Positions 1 through 5,382 are shown, counted from the first letter of the stretch. The stretch is DNA of 8,705 nucleotides from an uncultured Eudoraea sp. (GCA_905479615.1 CAJQNH010000009.1:1-8705), one strand, 5' to 3'. The notes: a model not told the origin generated them from the sequence alone. Numbers and translations are program-made.

Positions 1-298
1 GTCTCGTCCCTCCACCTTTCTTGATAACAATGTCAATGTTGTAATGAACTGGCACAAAGAAACGCCACAAGTCATGTAAAAACAAGGAAAACGTACTTTT
101 TTTGGCTTGAAAACACATTCATCCAAAAGCCAATTGCCAATTGCGATCTTTCTTTTTACTTATCAAGCAATATATATGGTCATTACTGAACCGCACTATA
201 TGACTTCTATGAAATACTTTTTTGTTTTAATTTGGTATAATCTGGCTCTTCAAGTGAAGCCTTATAACAACAGTCTGCAAATTAAAATGGAAACAGCT
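1..298. other. Left-edge non-coding stretch, no convincing gene
   Basis: This stretch lies downstream of the last gene of the siroheme part of the cluster. The only plus-strand frame of any length begins with TTG at 107, runs 69 codons into the end of the neighbouring gene and resembles no family I know. On the minus strand a frame starting at ATG 119 stays open to the window edge (39 residues), but nothing in it is recognisable. A weak imperfect hairpin (GGCTCTTCAAGTGAAGCC, 244-261) has no T-run on either strand, so I do not call it a terminator. The first 16 bases (GTCTCGTCCCTCCACC) look a little like the 3' end of a tRNA on the plus strand, but too little is present to decide. Confidence 0.5.
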
Positions 299-883
299 TT
301 ATTCTTCAATATTTGAAACAAGGGTTTCCGTTACTTCATTCATTTTATCTACCTTCTGTTCAAAATTTCCTTTAATTGTTTTTCGATAAGTATTTAGATT
401 CTGAACCATCCTGCTAATATCTTCCGGTATTACATCTTCAAAAAATTGCCTTAACCTCTTTGCAGTTGTGGGGGATTTACCATTAGTAGATATTGCCACC
501 TTAACATTCCCCTTGGTTACAATACCTCCCATAAAAAAATCACAGTAAGGAGGGTTATCAGCAACGTTTACAAGTTTATCCATACTTCTGCAGTCATTAT
601 ATACCTGAATGTTTATATCGGGTTTATCAGTGGTAGCAATAACCAAATGTTTCCCATTTAGAAATTCAGTTTTGTAAGTGGTTCTAATGAGTTCCACATC
701 ATAATTTGCCGCCAACTTTAAAGTGTTTTCCCGAAACATAGGCGATACCATGGTGATCTTGGCATCCGGACTGGACTTAGTTAAAAAGGATAATTTTTCT
801 TCAGCTACATTACCCCCTCCAACTATCAAAACATGGAGCGTTCGCGTTTTAAGAAAAATAGGATATAAATTATTCCTTTCCAT
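299..883 (-). CDS. cysG: Precorrin-2 dehydrogenase / sirohydrochlorin ferrochelatase (CysG N-terminal, Met8 type)
   Basis: Cytoplasmic siroheme-synthesis enzyme. It oxidises precorrin-2 to sirohydrochlorin with NAD+ and, if bifunctional as in yeast Met8p, also inserts iron. The 194-residue protein has an N-terminal Rossmann motif VGGGNVAEEK (21-30), a dinucleotide-domain motif ATTD (83-86), the family block NVADNPPYCDFFMGG (106-120) holding Asp109, which I align with the catalytic Asp of Met8p and CysG, and the ISTNGKSPTTAKRLR block (131-145). The methyltransferase half found in enteric CysG is absent and is supplied by the preceding gene. Its ATG overlaps the upstream stop codon as TAATG, which suggests translational coupling. 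It is the last gene of the sir-cobA-cysG unit and serves Sir, which needs siroheme. Whether it also chelates iron cannot be told from sequence alone. Confidence 0.93.
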   Translation of the reverse strand: MERNNLYPIFLKTRTLHVLIVGGGNVAEEKLSFLTKSSPDAKITMVSPMFRENTLKLAANYDVELIRTTYKTEFLNGKHLVIATTDKPDINIQVYNDCRSMDKLVNVADNPPYCDFFMGGIVTKGNVKVAISTNGKSPTTAKRLRQFFEDVIPEDISRMVQNLNTYRKTIKGNFEQKVDKMNEVTETLVSNIEE

Positions 884-1647
884 TATTCTGCAGTTTGAAA
901 TTCATATTGGTGGCTTATCTGAATTATTTGGTTTTGATGTCTTACCACTTCTCCTATGACTATGATTGCCGGGTTGGTTAATTTTTGTTTTTGGACTATA
1001 CTTTCTATCGTGTCAATTGTTCCAATACCAACTTGTTCATCTTCCTTTGTACCATTCTGAATAATTGCAACAGGAGTGTCTGATTTGTTTTCTTTGATAA
1101 ATAATTCCACTATAGCCGCGAGTTTTGACATCCCCATTAATATGACAACCGTTGCATTTGATTTAGCCGCAAGTTTTATGTCGTCTGAGAGTTTATGTTC
1201 TTTGGTAGTTCCAGTAATCACCCAGAAACTCTCCGAAGAGCCTCGTTTTGTAACCGGGATGTTTTGAGATGCGGGAACTGCAATGCACGAAGATATTCCA
1301 GGTACCATTGCCACTTCCAGACCATATTTAGCTGCATAAGCCATTTCCTCTGACCCACGGCCAAAAACAAAAGGATCTCCTCCTTTTAATCGCACCACAT
1401 GTCCCCGGCTTTTTGCTCTTTGCACTATTAATTCATTTATCTGATCTTGCTGAAAGGCATAACAACCTTTTCGCTTGCCTACAAAAATATGCTCTGCTTT
1501 AAAGGCATATTCTAATAGGGCTCTATCTACAAGAGCATCATAAAGAACCACATCAGCATCCTGCAATGCTTTAATTGCCTTTATGGTTATGAGTTCCAAA
1601 TCTCCCGGACCCGCACCTACCACAGTTAATTTTGCTCTATTATGCAT
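883..1647 (-). CDS. cobA: Uroporphyrinogen-III C-methyltransferase (SUMT)
   Basis: Transfers two methyl groups from S-adenosylmethionine to uroporphyrinogen III, giving precorrin-2, the committed step to siroheme. The 254-residue length is normal for a stand-alone SUMT. Family motifs are in order: VGAGPGD (10-16) at the start of the tetrapyrrole methylase fold, LKGGDPFVFGRG (87-98), VPGISS (115-120), PVTKRG (131-136) and ITGT (144-147). The gene begins inside the end of sir (ATGCATAA shared, 8-nt overlap) and its stop codon overlaps the next start, so sir, cobA and cysG are very probably one translationally coupled unit. Its position points to siroheme for sulfite reduction rather than cobalamin synthesis, since no other cob genes are present. 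The family assignment is secure. Confidence 0.97.
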   Translation of the reverse strand: MHNRAKLTVVGAGPGDLELITIKAIKALQDADVVLYDALVDRALLEYAFKAEHIFVGKRKGCYAFQQDQINELIVQRAKSRGHVVRLKGGDPFVFGRGSEEMAYAAKYGLEVAMVPGISSCIAVPASQNIPVTKRGSSESFWVITGTTKEHKLSDDIKLAAKSNATVVILMGMSKLAAIVELFIKENKSDTPVAIIQNGTKEDEQVGIGTIDTIESIVQKQKLTNPAIIVIGEVVRHQNQIIQISHQYEFQTAE

Positions 1648-3730
1648 GAATCAGTTCAAGTTTTCTATAGGATTCTACCTTGTTCAAAAATTCCTCAGCA
1701 TCCAACAGGTAACTTTTAGCGAAGGTCTCATTAGGTTCATTTTGGTTTAACTGCAGTACCAAATCTTCGAAGGAGGAATTCACAGGTATTCTCCCGTTTT
1801 CAATAAAATAGGTGTTAAAGTCTTTTATTATACTGTTATGCGTATTTGTTTTGGTATTTTGGGCAGTTAAAAGTGCTTTAGCTGCATTTACCATAGAAGA
1901 ATAAGAATAATAAATACTTGCGGCCCATTTCTGTTCGCTAATTGCTTCTTTCGCATTTTTTATCTTTTCATCACTTTCAAACAATAATGTGGCGATTAAA
2001 TCTATAACCACTCCTGCACACTCGCCTATTCCTATTGCTTTTTGATACCGTTTATTGCTTCCCCAGTCAAGATAGTCCTCCGGAGATAAATTTTCTATAT
2101 CTGCAAGTGGCTTAAGAAGTTCATAAAAATAATATTCCCCTTTTTCCTCATAATAAGATTCATAAGAGGCTCCTTTACCATTGGCCTCAAAGTCATTGAG
2201 TATTTGCCTGAGTGCTTCAGGCCCTCGTTTACTCGGAATCTTAATAACCTTATCCGCAAATAAACCCCGGCCATCTCCTAAATTCCCGCCTCCAAGTAAC
2301 ACCTGCAAAGCCGGTGCCACCAGCTTCTCCTTTGTGCGTATAGACATTCCCTGAAAGCCGATATTGGCCATGGAATGTTGACCACATGCATTCATACAGC
2401 CACTAATTTTTATCACAACATCTGCATTATTTACATACTGCGGGTATTCTTCCTTGATAACGCGTTCTAATTCCGAAGCTATTCCTGTACTGCTTGCAAT
2501 ACCAAGGTTACAGGTATCGGTACCCGGACAAGCCGTAATGTCTAATGCCTTATTATACCCGGCATCTGCAAATCCCATTTTCTTAAGCTCGGTATAGAAA
2601 AATGGAATCAGGGATTCCCTTACATGAGGGATTAATATATTCTGTCTTAATGTTAAGCGAAATTCTCCCGCCGCATACTTTTCAACCAAATCGGCCAGCA
2701 ATCTGGCTTTTTCTGTATAAAAATCTCCTAACATTACCTTTATCCCAACAGCTACATATCCGGATTGTTTTTGTAGAACCAGATTGGTTGTTTTCCATTG
2801 TTCAAAAGCTTCAATATCTTCAATAATTACATCCTGAGTCTGCTCATTTGAAATAACCACCTTGGGATAAGTACTACTATTAATAGGGTACTTTTTAAAA
2901 GGGACTGCTTTCTTTTCTGCAATTAATAATTCTTTAAAGGCTTCAAGGCCCAAATCTTTTAAAAGAAACTTTAATCTTGCTTTAGCCCTGCTCTTTCTTT
3001 CACCATATCTGTCAAAAACTCGAACAACAGTTTCCATCATAGGAATTATTTCATTGGCAGGAAGAAAGCTAAACAGCTCATCAGCATGACGAGGTTGCGA
3101 ACCCAGTCCACCTCCTAACATTACCTTAAAACCTTTAACGCCCTCACGTATTTTAGCAATAAATCCAAGGTCGTGCATATACGAAAGTCCCGTATCTGTA
3201 TCGCTGGAAGAAAAGGAAACCTTAAACTTACGGCCCATTTCCTGACCTATGGGATTTCTTAAAAAATATTCGAAAATAGCCTGAGCGTAGGGCGAAACAT
3301 CAAATGGTTCATTCCTGTCTATTCCGGCTGTTTCACTAGCCGTAACATTTCGTACAGTATTACCACATGCTTCTCTAAGTGTTACCGAATTCTTCTCTAG
3401 TTGTGCCCAAAGTTGAGGTGTGCGTTCCAGGTCTACGTAATGAATCTGAATGTCCTGCCGGGTTGTAATGTGTAGTCTTCCCGTAGAATACTCGTCTGCA
3501 ACATCCGAAATCCTGTGTAATTGCCTTGAGCTTACTTTTCCATAAGGTAATTTAATACGTATCATCTGAACTCCCGGTTGTCTTTGTCCGTATACCCCGC
3601 GGGCCAGGCGCAGACTTCGGAATTTTTCCTCGTTCACAGAACCTCCTTTGAACTCCCTGATTTTTTTCTCAAGCTCAATGATGTCTTTCTCTACTACTGG
3701 ATTTTCTATTTCGGTTCTAAAACTTTGCAT
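1640..3730 (-). CDS. sir: Siroheme [4Fe-4S] sulfite (nitrite-type) reductase with C-terminal HEPN-like extension
   Basis: Reduces sulfite to sulfide with six electrons, probably from ferredoxin, because no flavoprotein subunit gene is adjacent. The core (about 1-560) has the duplicated nitrite/sulfite reductase fold. Cluster and siroheme ligands are Cys401-x5-Cys407 (TACPGTDTC) and Cys445-x3-Cys449 (SGCMNAC). The anion-binding residues seen in E. coli CysI align as Arg91 (TTRQD), Arg127 (GNTVRN), Lys168 and Lys170 (GRKFK). At 696 residues it is about 130-140 longer than usual ferredoxin-dependent enzymes. Residues from about 567 form an extra helical segment resembling HEPN domains (around KWAASIYYSYSSMVNAAKAL and HNSIIKDF), a fusion I recall from Bacteroidota. 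The neighbouring cysH, cobA and cysG favour sulfite over nitrite as substrate. The start ATG sits 20 nt downstream of a CCTAT dyad that may be an operator. Confidence 0.95.
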   Translation of the reverse strand: MQSFRTEIENPVVEKDIIELEKKIREFKGGSVNEEKFRSLRLARGVYGQRQPGVQMIRIKLPYGKVSSRQLHRISDVADEYSTGRLHITTRQDIQIHYVDLERTPQLWAQLEKNSVTLREACGNTVRNVTASETAGIDRNEPFDVSPYAQAIFEYFLRNPIGQEMGRKFKVSFSSSDTDTGLSYMHDLGFIAKIREGVKGFKVMLGGGLGSQPRHADELFSFLPANEIIPMMETVVRVFDRYGERKSRAKARLKFLLKDLGLEAFKELLIAEKKAVPFKKYPINSSTYPKVVISNEQTQDVIIEDIEAFEQWKTTNLVLQKQSGYVAVGIKVMLGDFYTEKARLLADLVEKYAAGEFRLTLRQNILIPHVRESLIPFFYTELKKMGFADAGYNKALDITACPGTDTCNLGIASSTGIASELERVIKEEYPQYVNNADVVIKISGCMNACGQHSMANIGFQGMSIRTKEKLVAPALQVLLGGGNLGDGRGLFADKVIKIPSKRGPEALRQILNDFEANGKGASYESYYEEKGEYYFYELLKPLADIENLSPEDYLDWGSNKRYQKAIGIGECAGVVIDLIATLLFESDEKIKNAKEAISEQKWAASIYYSYSSMVNAAKALLTAQNTKTNTHNSIIKDFNTYFIENGRIPVNSSFEDLVLQLNQNEPNETFAKSYLLDAEEFLNKVESYRKLELIHA

Positions 3731-3750
3731 AATATTTATATCCTATTATC

Positions 3751-3767
3751 CCTATATATTAAATAGG
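3751..3767 (-). promoter_or_regulatory. CCTAT-N7-ATAGG dyad upstream of sir, candidate operator
   Basis: CCTATATATTAAATAGG is an inverted repeat with perfect 5-bp arms, 20 nt upstream of the sir ATG. Its first 16 bases share 11 positions with both elements upstream of the DUF2061 gene (pattern CCTATnnnTTnAnTAG). A further CCTAT lies at 3742-3746. The shared pattern and similar distance to a start codon suggest a common regulator; which protein binds is inference. Confidence 0.45.
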
Positions 3768-3774
3768 TTTAATT

Positions 3775-3818
3775 AAAACAAATGGTCATCAGTAATATGT
3801 TTCATTACTCTACTGACC
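3775..3818 (-). terminator. Hairpin with T-rich tail between cysH and sir, possible weak terminator or attenuator
   Basis: Read on the minus strand, GGTC, an internal loop, AGTAAT, loop GAAACAT, ATTACT, a short internal loop and GACC can fold into an interrupted hairpin (3784-3818). It is followed directly by ATTTGTTTT (3783-3775). It begins 27 nt after the cysH stop codon. The stem is short and AT-rich, so termination would be weak; partial readthrough into sir or a role as a protein-binding dyad are equally possible. Confidence 0.3.
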
Positions 3819-3845
3819 GGTAGTAAGCTTTTTCTTTTTTGTATC

Positions 3846-4469
3846 CTAATTGTGTAAACCGCACTCCCTGTTTTCTAAAACCTTGGTCGGGTCAAAATAG
3901 TCGTGTTCATTAGGCAGCCCTCGTTCATTTAAATAGGCATCCAGGCGTGTATCATTCCAATGGTAAAAAGGGCTTACCTTAAGGACTCCTCCCTTACCCA
4001 AACTTAAAATGTTCAATGTATCTCTTAAAGCAGTCTGACCTTTTCTAAGGTTCGTAAACCATACGTCAGGTTTGTGCTCAGCCATTGCTCGTCGGAAAGG
4101 TTCTAGTTTTACCTGCTCAGTAAATTTCTTATGCCCGGGGCTATCAATATCAGGAATACCCATTACCGCATCTCTATGTGCGGTGGTTTGTCTGGGAACA
4201 AACAATTTAATATTTAAATTCAAACCAGAGATCAATTCTTCTGCATGTTTGTAGGTGTTGGGTGTATTATATCCAGTATCGCACCAGATAACAGGAATAT
4301 CTGATTTTACCTCAGTAACTGCATTTAATATGGCTACTTCATATGGCCTGAAATTGGTAGTAACTACAGATTTGGAGCCATAAAGAATTGCCCATGAAAT
4401 TATCTCTTCGGGAGGTATTCCTCTAAAGTGATTATTTAAATGTTCTATATCCTGTGTTGACAAACTCAT
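3846..4469 (-). CDS. cysH: Phosphoadenylyl-sulfate (PAPS) reductase family protein, CysH
   Basis: Thioredoxin-dependent reduction of activated sulfate to sulfite in the cytoplasm. With the start chosen here the protein has 207 residues. The adenylyl-binding loop appears as TTNFR (37-41), followed by WCDTGY (62-67), FTNLRKGQTALR (138-149) and the C-terminal catalytic ECGLHN with Cys203. The only other cysteine is Cys63, so the paired-Cys [4Fe-4S] motifs of typical APS reductases are absent, which favours PAPS as substrate. The GD-x-HTT segment preceding ECGLH in E. coli CysH is missing; the tail is a short YFDPTKVLENRECGLHN. A longer frame starts at 4529, but its 20 extra residues are the shifted-frame reading of the conserved DUF2061 tail, so I prefer ATG 4469, 22 nt after that gene. 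No cysD, cysN or cysC lies nearby. Confidence 0.93.
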   Translation of the reverse strand: MSLSTQDIEHLNNHFRGIPPEEIISWAILYGSKSVVTTNFRPYEVAILNAVTEVKSDIPVIWCDTGYNTPNTYKHAEELISGLNLNIKLFVPRQTTAHRDAVMGIPDIDSPGHKKFTEQVKLEPFRRAMAEHKPDVWFTNLRKGQTALRDTLNILSLGKGGVLKVSPFYHWNDTRLDAYLNERGLPNEHDYFDPTKVLENRECGLHN

Positions 4470-4491
4470 ATCTAATTTTTTAAAGTTATAA

Positions 4492-4755
4492 TTATCTCCC
4501 CCATTTAATAGTGTTCCACAATCGTTCATGTAAAAAATACAAAACCATCTTTGTGACCAATTCTACTAATCCAATAGAAAATGCCAGCGATAGTGTGCCC
4601 GTAATAATCCATGATATTATTATAGTATCTAATGTTCCGATAGCACGCCAGCTAATAGACTTGGCAATGCTTCGTTTTGGTTGATCCGAAGCCCTGTCTG
4701 TTTTATAACTGCTACTTGCTGCTTCCTTACTAATTATAAATTGGTCCGTAATCAT
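4492..4755 (-). CDS. DUF2061 small membrane protein
   Basis: An 87-residue protein of the DUF2061 family. About 28 polar residues at the N terminus are followed by the family core: KSISWRAIGTLDT (32-44), a hydrophobic stretch (about 44-52), Gly53, a second hydrophobic stretch (about 54-75) and the terminal signature EL-x-TK (65-69), Y73 and HERLW (76-80). Two membrane-spanning segments are likely. The function is not established to my knowledge; members are recurrent neighbours of sulfate-assimilation genes. Here it heads the transcript that continues into cysH 22 nt later, directly behind the repeat-rich control region. A role in sulfate or sulfite movement, or in anchoring the reduction enzymes, is speculation. 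The family call is firm. Confidence 0.92.
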   Translation of the reverse strand: MITDQFIISKEAASSSYKTDRASDQPKRSIAKSISWRAIGTLDTIIISWIITGTLSLAFSIGLVELVTKMVLYFLHERLWNTIKWGR

Positions 4756-4768
4756 GTATTTTATTTAT

Positions 4769-4797
4769 TCCTATCGATTTAGTAGAGTATTCAAAAA
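4769..4797 (-). repeat. Direct repeat copy 1 (promoter-proximal)
   Basis: Matches 24 of 29 positions of the copy at 4849-4877, exactly 80 bp away. Its core CCTATCGATTTAGTAG begins 14 nt upstream of the DUF2061 ATG, and ATTCCTAT at 4767-4774 equals a half-site of the palindrome upstream of rrf2. It overlaps the possible -7 element, as a repressor operator would. Confidence 0.6.
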
Positions 4798-4809
4798 TAG
4801 AATAATATT

Positions 4810-4848
4810 TTAAAGTAATATGTTAATTATTCTCAAATATTACTTTAA
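4810..4848. repeat. Perfect 12-bp inverted repeat
   Basis: TTAAAGTAATAT (4810-4821) and ATATTACTTTAA (4837-4848) are exact reverse complements separated by 15 nt. The right arm abuts direct repeat copy 2. There is no T-run adjacent that would make it a classic terminator. It may be a second regulator's site or a cruciform or RNA hairpin. Part of it (AGTAATATGTT) recurs upstream of sir. Confidence 0.6.
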
Positions 4849-4877
4849 TCCTATAGTTTTAGTAGATTGTTTAAAAA
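4849..4877 (-). repeat. Direct repeat copy 2 (promoter-distal)
   Basis: Core CCTATAGTTTTAGTAG (4850-4865), same orientation as copy 1 and 80 bp from it. The five mismatches are scattered, so this looks like two conserved binding sites and not a recent duplication. An upstream second site could allow looping or cooperative binding. Confidence 0.6.
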
Positions 4878-4931
4878 ACTATGTGATTATTGTGAATGAT
4901 TCATTAGTATATCAAAAAAATTGAAAATTAT

Positions 4932-5345
4932 TTATTCCGATATAAGATCAGCAAGAGTATTGTTTTTATAGACTTCAAGGACGCTGTCTCGTACCTGAAG
5001 CATTAATTTGTGGACAGCGCATTTATTTTCATCAGGGCAGTCGTCGCACTTTTCGTAAAAGTTCAGGCTTACACAAGAGACCATGGCAATTGGCCCTTCC
5101 AACACGCGTATAACGGTTGTCATACGAATTTCGCTGGGGTCCTTTAGCAAATAATAACCGCCGCCTTTTCCCTTTTTTGATCCTAAAAATCCTGTGTTAC
5201 GCAAAGTGAGTAAAATACTTTCTAAAAATTTTTGAGAAATATTCTCGTGCATTGCAATTTCGGAAATCTGAACTGGCTCTCTTTTACTTTGTGAGGCCAA
5301 ATAAGTCAGGGCCTTTAATCCGTATTTTGTCTTTTTAGAAAGCAT
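4932..5345 (-). CDS. Rrf2-family transcriptional regulator with a four-cysteine cluster
   Basis: A 137-residue DNA-binding regulator. The start MLSKKTKYGLKALTYLA is the typical first helix of Rrf2 proteins, then a winged helix-turn-helix (about 26-65: ISEIAMHENISQKFLESILL, wing KKGKGGGYYL) and a long C-terminal helix. Cys91, Cys100, Cys103 and Cys109 (C-x8-C-x2-C-x5-C) sit where IscR, NsrR and RsrR carry iron-sulfur ligands, though the spacing differs from the classical three-Cys IscR pattern. It could sense Fe-S status, redox state or a sulfur metabolite; CymR is a known Rrf2 protein controlling cysteine metabolism in Firmicutes. The gene lies 37 nt behind metZ and immediately before the cysH control region. 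A perfect 16-bp palindrome 18 nt upstream of its ATG suggests autoregulation. The family is certain, the ligand and targets are inferred. Confidence 0.94.
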   Translation of the reverse strand: MLSKKTKYGLKALTYLASQSKREPVQISEIAMHENISQKFLESILLTLRNTGFLGSKKGKGGGYYLLKDPSEIRMTTVIRVLEGPIAMVSCVSLNFYEKCDDCPDENKCAVHKLMLQVRDSVLEVYKNNTLADLISE

Positions 5346-5363
5346 AATGCGAAGATAGTTAAA

Positions 5364-5379
5364 ATAGGAATATTCCTAT
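5364..5379. promoter_or_regulatory. Perfect 16-bp palindrome upstream of rrf2
   Basis: ATAGGAATATTCCTAT is its own reverse complement over all 16 bases. It lies between the metZ stop and the rrf2 ATG, 18 nt upstream of the latter. Its half ATTCCTAT recurs exactly at 4767-4774 ahead of DUF2061. A dimeric repressor site for autoregulation by the Rrf2 protein is the simplest reading. Confidence 0.5.
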
Positions 5380-5382
5380 GTC

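Larger units (their letters stand above)
3731..3845 (-). promoter_or_regulatory. cysH-sir intergenic control region
   Basis: This 115-nt AT-rich gap separates cysH from sir, whereas genes inside the flanking units overlap or lie within about 40 nt. It contains a CCTAT/ATAGG dyad next to the sir start, a hairpin with a T-rich tail on the minus strand, and an imperfect palindrome TACTGACCGGTAGTA (3811-3825). This suggests that sir-cobA-cysG can be transcribed or controlled separately from cysH. I did not find a clean Bacteroidota promoter (TTTG plus TAnnTTTG) here, so the transcription start is not assigned. Confidence 0.5.
4756..4931 (-). promoter_or_regulatory. Repeat-rich control region upstream of DUF2061-cysH
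   Basis: This very AT-rich 176-nt gap is the longest between genes in the cluster. It holds two 29-bp direct repeats, a perfect 12-bp inverted repeat between them and a small dyad TGAATGATTCA (4893-4903). On the minus strand TATTTTTG (4799-4792) matches the Bacteroidota -7 consensus TAnnTTTG and overlaps the promoter-proximal repeat. A matching -33 TTTG at normal spacing is not evident, so the promoter call is tentative. A repressor on the proximal repeat would block a start placed here. Confidence 0.55.

Noticed and set aside
1..119. Minus-strand frame from ATG 119 open to the left edge
   Set aside because: Only 39 residues visible, with no recognisable domain and no coding support.
107..316. 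69-codon plus-strand frame near the left edge
   Set aside because: TTG start, no recognisable family, overlaps the end of the real minus-strand gene.
723..959. Plus-strand frame across the cysG/cobA junction
   Set aside because: Antisense shadow of two well-supported genes.
1076..1267. Plus-strand frame inside cobA
   Set aside because: Antisense shadow of conserved methyltransferase coding sequence.
2602..2826. Plus-strand frame inside sir
   Set aside because: Antisense shadow within the conserved reductase core.
3811..3840. Plus-strand terminator (dyad followed by CTTTTTCTTTTTT)
   Set aside because: No plus-strand gene ends here, and the stem is only about four pairs; more likely a regulatory dyad or chance.
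4756..4931. SAM or other riboswitch ahead of the cysH unit
   Set aside because: The gap is extremely AT-rich with only one simple inverted repeat and no multi-stem fold I can recognise.
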